Below, piece after piece: positions 49,949-58,864 of a stretch of DNA of 58,912 nucleotides (its first letter is position 1; each line of letters begins with the position of its first letter). The position numbers and the translations under genes were made by a program. The notes under the pieces are model-generated. The model did not search any database. It saw only the letters and a list, made by a program, of their open reading frames with translations, and was not told the DNA's origin. Source of the stretch: Gemmatimonadales bacterium (GTDB taxonomy: Bacteria > Gemmatimonadota > Gemmatimonadetes > Longimicrobiales > Gaopeijiaceae); NCBI GenBank assembly GCA_007692665.1, contig REBP01000084.1, positions 1 through 58,912 of the forward strand, written 5' to 3'.

Positions 49949-51381
49949 ATGGAGCGGCCACGGAGCGGACCGCGGCGTCGGACACCGCCATCGTGGGAGC
50001 GGACCCCCGGGTCCTGGTGGTCGAGGACGAGGATGTGATCCGGGAACTCCTGGAGCAGACCCTCCAGGAGGAGGGGTTCCGGGTGGTGGTGGTCGCCACG
50101 GGCGAGGCCGCCCTGAAGTGTCTGGAGAAGTCGCTGTTCGACGTCGTTCTGCTGGACCTGAACCTGCCCGGGATGCACGGGCTCAATGTCCTCTCTGCAG
50201 CTCCCGCCACGCAGACCGACGCCCAGTTCATCGTCATGACCGCCTTCGGGAGCGTGGACACGGCGGTTGAGGCGATGAAACTCGGTGCCTTCGACTACAT
50301 CAACAAGCCGTTCCGGATCGAGGAACTGCTCCTCACGCTCAGGCGGGCCATCGAGGAGACCGAACTCCGACGCGAGGTGGCGCAGCTCCGTACCCGGGTG
50401 GGAGGAAGCGCAAGGGAGCGCATCCTCGGAAAGACCCCGGCCATCCAGCGGGTCTTCGACCTCATCGAGCGGGTGGCACCCACACGTGCCAACGTGCTCG
50501 TTCATGGCGAGACGGGCACCGGGAAGGAACTGGTGGCCCGGGCCGTTCACGACGTCTCCGACCGGTCCCGCCGCCCCTTCATCCCGGTGAACTGCTCTGC
50601 ACTCCCCGAGTCGCTCCTGGAAAGCGAGCTCTTCGGTCACGTGAAGGGATCCTTCACCGGCGCCATCCAGTCCAGGCGGGGACTCTTCGAGTCCGCGCAG
50701 GGGGGAACGCTCTTCCTCGACGAGATCTCGACGATCTCTCCCGCGATCCAGGTCAAGCTGCTCCGCGTTCTCCAGGAGCGCCGAATCACGCCCGTGGGCG
50801 GGAGCGAGTCGATTCCCGTCGATTTCCGGCTCGTCGCCGCGACGAACGAGGAACTGGAATCCCTCGTGGCCGACGGGACCTTCCGCGAGGACCTCTACTA
50901 CCGGCTGAACGTCTTTCCCATCCGGGTGCCACCCCTCCGGGAACGCCGTGCCGACATCCCCATCCTCGCCAACGCGTTTCGGCTCCGGTTCGCCGAGGAG
51001 AACGGGCTTCCGGCCCCGGAGATCCTCCCGGAAACGCTGTCGCGCATGATGGCGCATGACTGGCCGGGAAACGTCAGGGAGCTCGAGAACTCCATCGAAC
51101 GCTCCCTGATCCTCCACTCGGGCTCGCGATCGCTCCCCTTCGAGACGTCGGCGAACGGCGGGATTCGGGAAGAGCGCTCGATTCTCGACAGGGCCACGGA
51201 CCAGGGATGGACCCTCGATCGACTGGAGCGGGAGTATATCCTCCGCGTCCTCGACGCCCAGGCATGGCACCAGGGGAATGCCGCGGAAGTCCTCGGCATC
51301 AACCGGCGCACGCTCTACCGGAAGCTTCGGCTCTACCGGGAAGAGGGCGCGCTCCCCGACGGGGTTCGACCGGAGGCATGA
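49945..51381 (+). CDS. NtrC-family sigma-54-dependent response regulator
   Basis: 478 residues. Receiver domain (D28/D30 acidic pocket, phospho-acceptor D71 in VVLLDLNLPG, K121), then the AAA+ domain with Walker A GETGTGKE (188-195), the sigma-54 contact loop GSFTGA (235-240, normally GAFTGA), Walker B GGTLFLDE and the arginine-finger region REDLYYRLNVFPIRVPPLRER, and a Fis-type helix-turn-helix at the C-terminus (GNAAEVLGINRRTLYRKLR). Activates transcription at -24/-12 promoters when phosphorylated. ATGA overlap with the His-less kinase. Its likely targets are the sigma-54 candidates at 45189 and 48620. Confidence 0.96.
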   Translation: MNGAATERTAASDTAIVGADPRVLVVEDEDVIRELLEQTLQEEGFRVVVVATGEAALKCLEKSLFDVVLLDLNLPGMHGLNVLSAAPATQTDAQFIVMTAFGSVDTAVEAMKLGAFDYINKPFRIEELLLTLRRAIEETELRREVAQLRTRVGGSARERILGKTPAIQRVFDLIERVAPTRANVLVHGETGTGKELVARAVHDVSDRSRRPFIPVNCSALPESLLESELFGHVKGSFTGAIQSRRGLFESAQGGTLFLDEISTISPAIQVKLLRVLQERRITPVGGSESIPVDFRLVAATNEELESLVADGTFREDLYYRLNVFPIRVPPLRERRADIPILANAFRLRFAEENGLPAPEILPETLSRMMAHDWPGNVRELENSIERSLILHSGSRSLPFETSANGGIREERSILDRATDQGWTLDRLEREYILRVLDAQAWHQGNAAEVLGINRRTLYRKLRLYREEGALPDGVRPEA

Positions 51382-51839
51382 TGGGAGACCCGTCCTCCTT
51401 CCGCACCCGGACCCTCACCGAATCCGATTCGCTGGACTTCCTCGCCGGCAGGAACATCGGGCGGCTGGCCTACCTCGAAGGCGGTCTCATCGAGGTGCGC
51501 CCGGTCGGGTATGCAGCTTCCGGAGACTGGATCTTCGGGCGCCTGGGCCCCGGAAGAAAGACCGAGGCCCTGCTCCGTCACCGCTGGGTGACGTTCCAGG
51601 TGGACGAAGTGCGGGACCACTGGAACTGGCGAAGCGTGGTCCTTCATGGCGCCCTCCATTTCCTGGACGGCATGGGTGGGGCGGCGGCGGCAGCGGCACG
51701 TGAACGGGCACTCGTGTCGCTCGCCGCGGCAATCCCCGGTTTCGGAGAGCCCGGTGATCCCGGCTCGTTCCGCGACATGATCTTCGGGGTGGAGATCCAG
51801 GAGATCAGCGGGGTCGAGGGGTACCTGGAGGGAGCCTGA
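51381..51839 (+). CDS. Pyridoxamine-5'-phosphate-oxidase-family (split-barrel) flavin protein
   Basis: 152 residues. Matches the short PNPOx-like, FMN-binding split-barrel family: FLAGRNIGRLAYLEGGLIEVRPVGYAASGDWIFGRLGPGRKTEALLRHRWVTFQVDE, then WRSVVLHGALHFLDG. Such proteins are often flavin reductases or F420/FMN-binding stress proteins rather than vitamin B6 enzymes. GGAGG lies 4 bases before ATG 51381 (another ATG at 51378 overlaps the activator TGA), so it belongs to the same operon as the CBS protein, His-less kinase and activator. Confidence 0.88.
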   Translation: MGDPSSFRTRTLTESDSLDFLAGRNIGRLAYLEGGLIEVRPVGYAASGDWIFGRLGPGRKTEALLRHRWVTFQVDEVRDHWNWRSVVLHGALHFLDGMGGAAAAAARERALVSLAAAIPGFGEPGDPGSFRDMIFGVEIQEISGVEGYLEGA

Positions 51840-51948
51840 CGCCGAGGGTTCCGGGGGGGGCGTTGCTTCCACCTGCCCGGCGCGGCCATCTTGGTCGACC
51901 TGTATCCTGTCCGTCCACCACGCCGGGTCGTGCGCAACCGGAGAGCCA

Positions 51949-52896
51949 TTGGGCCTGGTCCATGTACTTGCGAACCCCAATGCCAGGAGTGGGCGGGGCG
52001 CCCGCGTCCTCCCCGAACTGGAGGCGGCACTTCGCACCGGCGGTCACGAGGTGCGGTCCTCCCGTACCGAAGCCCCGGGGCACGCCAGGGCGCTGGCCTC
52101 GGAGCTGACCCGACGAGGGGACCCGGGTCCCCTCGTGGTCGTCGGTGGCGACGGCACCCTCCACGAAGTCGCGAACGGCCTTTGTGAGGCGGGATTCCCC
52201 GACGGTTTTCCCCTGGTCGTTCTTCCGGTCGGAACGGGAAACGACTTCCACCGGATGGTGCGGGCCGGCAGCGGAGTGGCTGCGGCTGTGGAGCTGGTGG
52301 CGACGGGGGTTCCGCGTCGCCTGGACGTGGGGGAGGCTCGCTGGGCCGGGGGCAGCGCCGTCTTCGTCAACCTGCTCGGCGTGGGCATCGACGTGGAGGT
52401 ACTTCGGCGTCGGGACGCCTTCGCGAGGCTTCCGGGACTCCTCCAGTACGGTGGCGCCCTGCTGTCCGCCCTCCGGCGGTTCACCCCGACCCATCTGGAG
52501 GTGTCCGCGTTCAGCAGCGCCGACGGCTCGCCGGGGCGCTCGGAGAAATCGCTCCTCGAGGCGGACGCACTGCTTGCGGCCGTGACCGTCGGGCCGTCCA
52601 TCGGCGGCGGCTTCATGCTCTCCCCGGAGGCCCGCCCCGACGACGGGCTCCTGGACCTCTTCTTCGTCGAACCCCTCGGGCTCCTTCAGGTACTCCGGTA
52701 CCTTCCGCGGGTCGTGCGGGGTACCTTGGATACGCCGCACCGCATTCATCGGGCTACCTTTCCGGCGGGACGCCTCGTTTCCCGCGACGATCAACCGTTT
52801 GCCTTCGAACTCGACGGAGAACTGATGCCGGATACGACAACCTGGCTCGAAATGAGCATCCGGTCGGGGGCACTCACGATCCTGGACCTCGAATGA
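51949..52896 (+). CDS. Diacylglycerol/lipid kinase family protein
   Basis: 315 residues, cytoplasmic, membrane-associated. Contains the DAGK catalytic motifs NPNARSGRG, VVGGDGTLHEVANGL and LPVGTGNDFHR, and the C-terminal DDGLLDLFFVEP followed by FELDGELMP, as in YegS/DgkB. It phosphorylates diacylglycerol or a related lipid, feeding phosphatidate recycling. The TTG start at 51949 has GGAGA 7 bases upstream. The TGA overlaps the ATG of the next gene (ATGA). Confidence 0.93.
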   Translation: MGLVHVLANPNARSGRGARVLPELEAALRTGGHEVRSSRTEAPGHARALASELTRRGDPGPLVVVGGDGTLHEVANGLCEAGFPDGFPLVVLPVGTGNDFHRMVRAGSGVAAAVELVATGVPRRLDVGEARWAGGSAVFVNLLGVGIDVEVLRRRDAFARLPGLLQYGGALLSALRRFTPTHLEVSAFSSADGSPGRSEKSLLEADALLAAVTVGPSIGGGFMLSPEARPDDGLLDLFFVEPLGLLQVLRYLPRVVRGTLDTPHRIHRATFPAGRLVSRDDQPFAFELDGELMPDTTTWLEMSIRSGALTILDLE

Positions 52897-53657
52897 GGCG
52901 GGGTGGTGGCGTGGCCCCCAGCCTCGGCCGACCTTCTCGCCTCCTCCCCCTGCTCCTGGCGGGGGGGCTTCTCGTGCTCGGACCCGGACTCCCGGGTCCC
53001 CTGGCCGGCCCCCTGCACGTCGAGGCCCGGCAGGGCCTGACGGTGGCCGAGTCCCGGGGAGGGGGAGACCCTGCCGAAGGGATCGAAGGGGACGCACCGG
53101 GCCCTGGGTCCCCGCGGGTCGTGCAGCCCCGGGTACCGGAGTGGACCACCTTCCAGGCCGACGAACTCCCCATATCCCCCCGGGGCGCGTTCCTCCGCTC
53201 GCTGGTTCTCCCCGGGTGGGGGCACCTGGCGGTGGATTCTCCCGGTCGCGCAGCGTTCTACATGGCCGCGCAGGGCGGGACCGCCTGGATGCTGGGCAAA
53301 TCCATCCTCCGGCGGGGTTCGGCGCGTCGGTTCCGGGACGAGGAAATCCGGATGGTTCGGGAGGAACTCCAGGCGCAGGGCGTGCAGAGCCCGGACTCGC
53401 TCCGGGCGGGCGCCCTGGGGGATGCCCGGGTCGAGCGCTGGCAGGAGCTGGTCGACATCCGGGGAGACCAGGTCGAGGACTGGGTGGCCCTGGGCATCTT
53501 CCTGTCCCTTCTCTCCGCCACCGATGCGCTGGTGGCTGCCCACATGGCCGACTACCCCGAGCCGCTGACCTTCGATGTGGTGCCTCGCGGCGGGGGCGGG
53601 GGCTGGGAGATGCGCTTTCGGCTACCGCTGGGCAGGCCGGTCGCCGGGGGTCGCTGA
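52893..53657 (+). CDS. DUF5683-like membrane-associated protein
   Basis: 254 residues. Signal/anchor helix LLPLLLAGGLLVLGPGLPG, a low-complexity linker, then a domain with the pattern SPRGAFLRSLVLPGWGHLAVDSPGRAAFYMAAQGGTAWML, which resembles the DUF5683 family (P..A...S..LPGxGq). A second hydrophobic stretch DWVALGIFLSLLSATDALVAAHM follows. Function unknown. Coupled to the lipid kinase by ATGA; its last 36 bases overlap the end of the convergent LpxH gene. Confidence 0.75.
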   Translation: MRRGGGVAPSLGRPSRLLPLLLAGGLLVLGPGLPGPLAGPLHVEARQGLTVAESRGGGDPAEGIEGDAPGPGSPRVVQPRVPEWTTFQADELPISPRGAFLRSLVLPGWGHLAVDSPGRAAFYMAAQGGTAWMLGKSILRRGSARRFRDEEIRMVREELQAQGVQSPDSLRAGALGDARVERWQELVDIRGDQVEDWVALGIFLSLLSATDALVAAHMADYPEPLTFDVVPRGGGGGWEMRFRLPLGRPVAGGR

Positions 53658-54455
53658 GGCCCTCCGATCCTCGGGGGTGTCCAGTGCCGGGCGCGAGGAA
53701 AACGGTCGCGGGGCTCCGCCGTGCCAGGCCATCAGCATGGGTTCGCTTCCCTCGTCGAGTTCAATCCAGGAACAGTGCTTCAGCCAGTCCCCGGAGTTCA
53801 GGTAGTATCGGCCCGGGGCGATGACGACACGGCGGGGCAGGTGCGTGTGCCCCAGCAGCACGGCGTCCAGCTCCTCGTCCTCGAGAAGCGTATCCCGGGC
53901 CCATCGCTCCAGTTCAGCGGACCGGGCCAGTACCTGGGGGGGCGGCGGACCGAGGCGGACCTCCGTGCGGGACACCCTGCCGGCCACCCAGGCCCCGACG
54001 TCCGGGTGCAGCCAGCGGAAGGCGAAGCGAGTGGGGCGACTGCGAAGCAGGAGGCGGAGCGCCCGGTACCCGAGGTCCCCGCGACCCAGCCCGTCGCCGT
54101 GGGCCACCAGCGCCCGATGCCCCCCAAGGGTCAGACGGACCGGCTCGTGGTGCACGTGCATGCCGATTTCGCCCGAGAGGTAGCTTCCCCCCCACCAGTC
54201 GTGGTTGCCGCCCACGAAGTCCACGCGCATGCCCCCATCCACGAGGGCGGCGAGTCGCCCGAGGGTTCGGGTGGCGCCCCGGGGCACCACGCTGCCGTAT
54301 TCGAACCAGAAATCGAAGAGGTCCCCGTTCAGCACGAGGTGCCGGGTGCGGGATTCCACGTAGTCGAGCCATGCGTGGAAATCGGCGACACGCTCCGCCG
54401 GGGCGGCCCCCAGATGCAGGTCGCTCGCAACGATGGCTCCGGATGAAGTCGTCAT
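53622..54455 (-). CDS. lpxH: UDP-2,3-diacylglucosamine diphosphatase-like metallophosphoesterase
   Basis: 277 residues. Calcineurin-type metal motifs in order: ASDLHLG, GDLFDFWFE, GGNHDWW, VAHGDGL and GHTHLP, with the LpxH-family NSGDWLKHCSW near the end. LpxH removes UMP from UDP-diacylglucosamine to give lipid X in lipid A synthesis; homologues in other phyla may act on similar lipids. A disordered C-terminal tail of about 30 residues extends beyond usual LpxH and is exactly the part that overlaps the convergent gene. Divergent from the lipoprotein/lptE operon, an envelope context. Confidence 0.85.
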   Translation of the reverse strand: MTTSSGAIVASDLHLGAAPAERVADFHAWLDYVESRTRHLVLNGDLFDFWFEYGSVVPRGATRTLGRLAALVDGGMRVDFVGGNHDWWGGSYLSGEIGMHVHHEPVRLTLGGHRALVAHGDGLGRGDLGYRALRLLLRSRPTRFAFRWLHPDVGAWVAGRVSRTEVRLGPPPPQVLARSAELERWARDTLLEDEELDAVLLGHTHLPRRVVIAPGRYYLNSGDWLKHCSWIELDEGSEPMLMAWHGGAPRPFSSRPALDTPEDRRASATPGDRPAQR

Positions 54456-54804
54456 GGGGCGAAGGTAGTCGGCGGCTCCTTTCAGGGGAAGGAAGTGGGC
54501 GGACCATCGCTCGCACCTGGAGAACGGGCCTGCGACGCGACCCCCTGCCGCCGTCTCGATCGGACGTTATCTTCTCCCTCCGGATCCTCGCAGGCGGATC
54601 CCGGCAGATGCGAAGGAAATCCGGGGGACCCATGACCCCCCTCTCGCGGTACCACTCCGTTCGGAACCGAGGCAGGCTGGAGAACTCCGTTCCACCGGGG
54701 CCAGACCCCCCGCCGGGGCCAGACCCCCGCAACCGACCCCCCCAAGCCGAGGAACCTGGATGCGCAGTTCGAGGTCGAAGGGAGCCCGCCGGCCCCCGGA
54801 GCCG
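54456..54804. other. Divergent intergenic region with a direct repeat
   Basis: About 349 bases between the lpxH start and the lipoprotein start. It contains the 16-bp direct repeat at 54695-54728 and a possible -10 (TTATCT, 54567-54572) without a clear -35. I see no gene in it. Confidence 0.45.
54695..54728. repeat. Two 16-bp direct repeats in the gap before the lipoprotein gene
   Basis: CCGGGGCCAGACCCCC is present at 54695-54710 and 54713-54728, 18 bases apart and identical. Each copy also contains an internal inverted repeat (GGGG...CCCC), so it could fold. Non-coding. Confidence 0.7.
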
Positions 54805-55500
54805 ATGAGCACCGGCAGGCGGCACTCCCTCCGGAAATCGATTTTCCTGCTCCCCTTCCTGGTGGCGGGATGCGCATCGGCTTCCCCTCCGTCCACTGCG
54901 CCGGCCGCGGACGCGGGTGCGGTCCAGCGAGACGCCGAGCAGCGGTCGCTTCTGGATCACCCCTATCGGCTGGTCTTCGACTGGGAGTTCCAGGAGCCCG
55001 GGGTCCGCGTCCGGGGGCGCGGCGTGGCCCGGGTTGAACCCCCGTACCGCGCCCGCCTGGATCTCTTCGGGCCCGGGGGCGACCGCATCGCCGCCGCTTC
55101 CCTGGTCAATGACCAGCTCGAGGTGCCCGTGGGGCTGGCGACGGCCATCCCCCCCGCCCCCATGCTCTGGGGGGCCCTCGGCATCTTCCGACCGGGACCG
55201 GGGCTCTACGGTGCAACGGCCACACGCACGACGGCCGGACAGTCCGAACTGCGGTACCTCTCCGCCGAGGGTGGCGAGTTGCGCGTTGCGCTTTCGGGTG
55301 GACGCATCGACCGGATCGATCGGACGCTGGAGTCGGGCGCCCGGCAGGAGCTGAGGGTTCGATTCGGCGAGAGCGACGAGCGGTTCCCCCGGGAATCGAT
55401 CTACCGTGACGTGGGGGCGGTCCGGGAACTCCGGATCACCATGGAGTCGGTGGAACAGGTCGAGTCCTACCCCCCCGATGTCTGGAACCCCGGTGGCTGA
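54805..55500 (+). CDS. Outer-membrane lipoprotein, LolB/DUF4292-like
   Basis: 231 residues. Signal with lipobox FLVAGC (Cys about residue 23), then a domain of alternating beta strands: YRLVFDWEFQEPGVRVRGRGVARVEPPYRARLDLFGPGGDRIAAASLVNDQLEVP. The pattern of beta strands spanning lipid-binding cups recalls LolB and DUF4292 proteins that accept lipoproteins or LPS; identification is tentative. GGAG sits 3 bases before ATG 54805, rather close. lptE follows 7 bases after the stop, so they are co-transcribed. Confidence 0.72.
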   Translation: MSTGRRHSLRKSIFLLPFLVAGCASASPPSTAPAADAGAVQRDAEQRSLLDHPYRLVFDWEFQEPGVRVRGRGVARVEPPYRARLDLFGPGGDRIAAASLVNDQLEVPVGLATAIPPAPMLWGALGIFRPGPGLYGATATRTTAGQSELRYLSAEGGELRVALSGGRIDRIDRTLESGARQELRVRFGESDERFPRESIYRDVGAVRELRITMESVEQVESYPPDVWNPGG

Positions 55501-55507
55501 GCGTCGC

Positions 55508-56020
55508 ATGAGGACCCGCGCGATCCTTTCCGGATTTCTCTTCGTGGCCGTGCTGGCGATCCCGGGATGCCTGTACACCTTCCAGGCAGGGGCCGGACTC
55601 CCCTCGCACGTGCGGACGGTCGCCGTGGTGCCCTTCGACAACGAGACGGACCGCTTCGACCTCGCCCAGCAGATTCACGAGGCGATCTTCCAGGAAGTGC
55701 CCCGGGCCTTCGGTGTCCGGACTGCAAGCGAGGCCGACGCCGACGCAATCATCCGGGGGACGGTCCGCCGCTATGCCGTGGACGCCCCGTCGTATCGATC
55801 GGCCCCGGGAGGAGGCGCCCAGGTCCTGGAGCGAGCCGTCGCCATCTCGATGGAGATCCAGGTCGTCGATCAGACCCGGCAGATGATTCTCTGGGAGAAT
55901 CGCAGCCTGTCGGTTCGAGGCCAGTTCCTGGAAGGCCAGGAGCTCGAGGAGGTCGGCCGGAATCTCGCCATCGAGCAGATCGTTCGAGACATCATCAACG
56001 GACTTCAGTCCAACTGGTAG
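55508..56020 (+). CDS. lptE: LptE-family LPS-assembly lipoprotein
   Basis: 170 residues. Lipobox LAIPGC (Cys about 18) after a hydrophobic signal, then LptE-type sequence: SHVRTVAVVPFDNETDRFDLAQQIHEAIFQEV, a DAIIRGTVRRYAVDAPS strand, and the C-terminal AIEQIVRDIINGLQSNW helix. LptE plugs the LptD barrel that inserts LPS in the outer membrane. ATG 55508 is chosen because it directly precedes the signal; GTG 55493 is possible. Preceded by the LolB/DUF4292-like gene and followed by hemC after 8 bases. Confidence 0.85.
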   Translation: MRTRAILSGFLFVAVLAIPGCLYTFQAGAGLPSHVRTVAVVPFDNETDRFDLAQQIHEAIFQEVPRAFGVRTASEADADAIIRGTVRRYAVDAPSYRSAPGGGAQVLERAVAISMEIQVVDQTRQMILWENRSLSVRGQFLEGQELEEVGRNLAIEQIVRDIINGLQSNW

Positions 56021-56028
56021 CCGGATCC

Positions 56029-57021
56029 ATGCCCTCTTCTGATCGTTCGGACACGCCCCTCCGCCTCGGCACCCGCGGTTCTCTCCTTGCCGTGACCCAG
56101 AGTGGCTGGGTCGCGGACCGGATCCGCGGAGCCACGGGGAGGCCGGTGGAGCTCGTCGAGATCCGGACCCTCGGTGACCAGGACCAGGAACGCCCGCTCT
56201 CCGAGATCGGTGGGCAGGGGCTCTTCACCCGCGAGCTCGACCGGGCGCTCCTCGATGGCGAGGTGGATCTCGCGGTTCACTCCCTCAAGGACCTTCCGAC
56301 GGCTTTCGTGGAAGGCCTCACGCTTGCGGCTGTGCCCGAACGGGAAGACGCCCGTGACGTGCTCATCGGACCCGAAGGGGTACCGACGACTCTCGACGGT
56401 CTCCCGCAGGGAGCCAGGCTCGGCACCAGCTCGCTCCGGCGGCGCGCCCTGGCTCTGGCGTTCCGTCCCGACCTCGAACTGGCACCCATCCGGGGGAATC
56501 TGGATACGCGGATGGCCCAGGTCGACGCCGGGCGCTTTCACGCCACGCTTCTGGCCGCAGCGGGGGTCCGACGCCTCGGCTGGGGGGCCCGGATCAGCGA
56601 GGCCCTGGACCTTGGGGCATGGCTCCCGGCTCCGGGGCAGGGTGCCCTCGCCGTGGTGGTTCGCACCGATGCACTCGCCGAGCACGCTCAGTGGATCAAG
56701 GCCCTCGATCACCCTCCCACGCGAAGTGCGGTGGCGGCGGAACGGGCGATTCTCCATGTCCTCGAGGCCGGCTGCCAGCTTCCGGTGGGCGCCCTTGGCC
56801 TGGCGTTCGGAGGCGGTCTTCGGCTGCGGGCGATGGTCGCCTCCCCGGACGGCCGCCACATGGTCCGAGCCGAAGCCACCGGGGCGGTGGAGGAGGCGGT
56901 TGAACTCGGACGGCGCGTTGCAGAACGCCTGAAGGAGAAGGGGGCGGTCCAGATTCTCGAGAAGCTGGAAATCCCCGATGCCGTGCGTTCGGTTTCCACC
57001 CCCGGATCGCTTTCCCGCTGA
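56029..57021 (+). CDS. hemC: Hydroxymethylbilane synthase (porphobilinogen deaminase)
   Basis: 330 residues. Joins four porphobilinogens to hydroxymethylbilane in haem synthesis. Key residues visible: D80 in DLAVHSLKDLPT, the substrate-binding Arg run GTSSLRRRA, IRGNLDTR, and the cofactor-binding C249 in EAGCQLPVGA. The rest follows the usual HemC length. It starts 8 bases after lptE and is followed by rph after 15 bases. Confidence 0.96.
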   Translation: MPSSDRSDTPLRLGTRGSLLAVTQSGWVADRIRGATGRPVELVEIRTLGDQDQERPLSEIGGQGLFTRELDRALLDGEVDLAVHSLKDLPTAFVEGLTLAAVPEREDARDVLIGPEGVPTTLDGLPQGARLGTSSLRRRALALAFRPDLELAPIRGNLDTRMAQVDAGRFHATLLAAAGVRRLGWGARISEALDLGAWLPAPGQGALAVVVRTDALAEHAQWIKALDHPPTRSAVAAERAILHVLEAGCQLPVGALGLAFGGGLRLRAMVASPDGRHMVRAEATGAVEEAVELGRRVAERLKEKGAVQILEKLEIPDAVRSVSTPGSLSR

Positions 57022-57036
57022 AACTGGAGTACCAGG

Positions 57037-57789
57037 ATGGCTCGTTACCAAGATCGATCCCCCGACGCGATCCGGGACATGTCCGTTGAGGTGGACTGGT
57101 CCCCCCACGCCGAAGGTTCCTGCCTTGTCACTGCCGGGTCCACCCGCATTCTCTGCACGGCATCCGTCGAGGAGACCGTGCCCCGCTGGCGGGAAGAGCG
57201 GGGCGAGGGGTGGGTGACTGCCGAGTACGCCATGCTCCCCCGGGCGACCCACACCCGGAACAGCCGGGAGCGCGACGGCGCGCGCGGGCGGACCCAGGAG
57301 ATCCAGCGCCTCATTGGACGGGCCCTGCGTTCCGTGGTGGATTTCCATGCCCTCGGACCTCGCACGATCACGGTGGACTGCGACGTTCTTCAGGCGGACG
57401 GCGGGACCCGCACGGCTTCCATCACAGGTGGATGGGTGGCGCTCTTCCTGGCCTGCGACAGTCTCATGCGCGCGGGCGCGATCCGGCACCATCCCCTGAC
57501 CGGCGGCGTGGCCGCGGTAAGTGTGGGGGTTGTGGATGGCGAGAGTCTCCTTGACCTCGATTACGCGGAGGATGTCCGGGCGCAGGTGGACATGAACGTG
57601 GTGGCAACCCACGATGGCCGGCTCGTGGAAGTTCAGGGAACCGCGGAAGGGGATCCGTTCCCCCGGGTCGCCATGGACGAGATGATGGATCTTGCCCTGG
57701 CCGGGGTGGTGCGGCTCGCTCGCGTCCAGCGGGAGGCGCTGCAGCGGGCGATGCCGTCTCGTGCTGCGGCAGGGACCGAGCCTCGGTGA
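57037..57789 (+). CDS. rph: Ribonuclease PH
   Basis: 250 residues. Phosphate-dependent 3'-exonuclease that matures tRNA 3' ends. Hallmarks: [96 protein letters not shown] sits 9 bases before the ATG. The TGA overlaps the GTG of rdgB (GTGA), so the two are translationally coupled, a common rph-rdgB pair. Confidence 0.97.
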   Translation: MARYQDRSPDAIRDMSVEVDWSPHAEGSCLVTAGSTRILCTASVEETVPRWREERGEGWVTAEYAMLPRATHTRNSRERDGARGRTQEIQRLIGRALRSVVDFHALGPRTITVDCDVLQADGGTRTASITGGWVALFLACDSLMRAGAIRHHPLTGGVAAVSVGVVDGESLLDLDYAEDVRAQVDMNVVATHDGRLVEVQGTAEGDPFPRVAMDEMMDLALAGVVRLARVQREALQRAMPSRAAAGTEPR

Positions 57790-58430
57790 GCCAACTTCTC
57801 GTCGCGACCCGGAGCCGCCCGAAGCTGCTCGAGATTCAGGCCATCCTGGGGACCGCAGGCGGCCTGCGGCTCTGTACCCCGGATGAACTCGGTCTCGAGG
57901 AGGATCCGGAGGAGGAGTCGATCGAGGTCTTCGAGACTTTCGAGGAGAACGCCCTTGCCAAGGCCCGCTGGTTTCAGGCACGGACGGGCCTCCCTTCCGT
58001 CGCCGACGATTCGGGGCTGGAAGTGGACGCCCTCGGCGGACGACCCGGTGTGCGTTCGAAGCGGTTTGCGCCAGCCACGTTCCAGCGCAGCGGGGAATCC
58101 CGCAGCGAGGCGAACATCCGCTTTCTGCTCAGGGAGCTGGAGGGGGTCCCGGATGGGGATCGAGGCGCGCGCTTTGTCTGCGTCGCTGCCCTGGTCGGGC
58201 TCGGCCCCTCGCCCCTGGTGCACAGGGGCGAAGTCGAGGGGCGGATCCTTTCCCGGGAGCGGGGTGACGGGGGCTTCGGGTACGACCCCGTCTTCCTGGA
58301 TCCTGAACTTGGCCGCACCTTTGCCGAACTGACGAGGCACGAGAAGGCCGCCCGAAGCCATCGCGGCCGGGCCTTCGGTGCGCTACGCGCCGGGATGGAA
58401 ACCCGGGGAGCGGACGTTTCCCATGGCTGA
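57786..58430 (+). CDS. rdgB: Non-canonical purine NTP pyrophosphatase (RdgB/HAM1 family)
   Basis: 214 residues. Removes ITP, dITP and XTP by cleaving to the monophosphate. Motifs: [73 protein letters not shown] and HRGRAF. GTG start coupled to rph by GTGA; its stop overlaps the DUF971 start by 8 bases. Confidence 0.95.
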   Translation: MSQLLVATRSRPKLLEIQAILGTAGGLRLCTPDELGLEEDPEEESIEVFETFEENALAKARWFQARTGLPSVADDSGLEVDALGGRPGVRSKRFAPATFQRSGESRSEANIRFLLRELEGVPDGDRGARFVCVAALVGLGPSPLVHRGEVEGRILSRERGDGGFGYDPVFLDPELGRTFAELTRHEKAARSHRGRAFGALRAGMETRGADVSHG

Positions 58431-58764
58431 CCCCCGGTGGACCCCGCTGGAAGTGGCTCCGAATGCCGACGCGTCGCGGCTCAGGATCCGCTGGGCAGAC
58501 GGTGCCGTTTCGGAGTATCCGCCACGTCATCTCCGGATCGCCTGTCCCTGCGCCGGGTGTGTGGACGAGCTGACGGGTCGCAGGATCCTGCGCGAGGAGC
58601 ATGTGCCGCGGGACATCCATCCTCTTGCCATTCACTACGTGGGTCGGTACGCCCTCCGTTTCGACTGGAGCGACGGGCACGGAACCGGGATCTTCCCCTT
58701 CGAGTACCTGCGGAAGCTGGATGCAGGGGCCCCCGGCGAGGGTTCCTCACCCCCCGGGGGCTGA
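58423..58764 (+). CDS. DUF971 / gamma-butyrobetaine hydroxylase-like N-terminal domain protein
   Basis: 113 residues consisting of one DUF971 domain: LRIRWADGAVSEYPPRHLRIACPCAGCVDELTGRRIL, HYVGRYALRFDWSDGHGTGIFPFEYLR. The CPCAGC cysteines are conserved for zinc or iron-sulphur binding. Homologues are linked to iron-sulphur cluster handling (ApbC/Mrp) in other bacteria, an inference here. It overlaps rdgB by 8 bases. Confidence 0.88.
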   Translation: MADPRWTPLEVAPNADASRLRIRWADGAVSEYPPRHLRIACPCAGCVDELTGRRILREEHVPRDIHPLAIHYVGRYALRFDWSDGHGTGIFPFEYLRKLDAGAPGEGSSPPGG

Positions 58765-58849
58765 CTCCCGGCCGGGCCTGCCCGGAAGCTTCCGCTGCGC
58801 GCCTGCGCACGAGCGCGCCCTTCCCCTTCCTCGCGCCTCCCCCAGAACG

Positions 58850-58855
58850 TATACT
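58850..58855 (+). promoter_or_regulatory. -10 hexamer of the tRNA-Pro promoter
   Basis: TATACT lies 9 bases before the mature tRNA 5' end, a spacing that would start transcription almost at the tRNA. The -35 region is not recognisable. Confidence 0.45.
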
Positions 58856-58864
58856 TCGTCCCCG

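Noticed and set aside
54695-54728. Direct repeats as the start of a CRISPR array
   Set aside because: Only two copies with a 2-base gap, no spacers, and no cas genes nearby.
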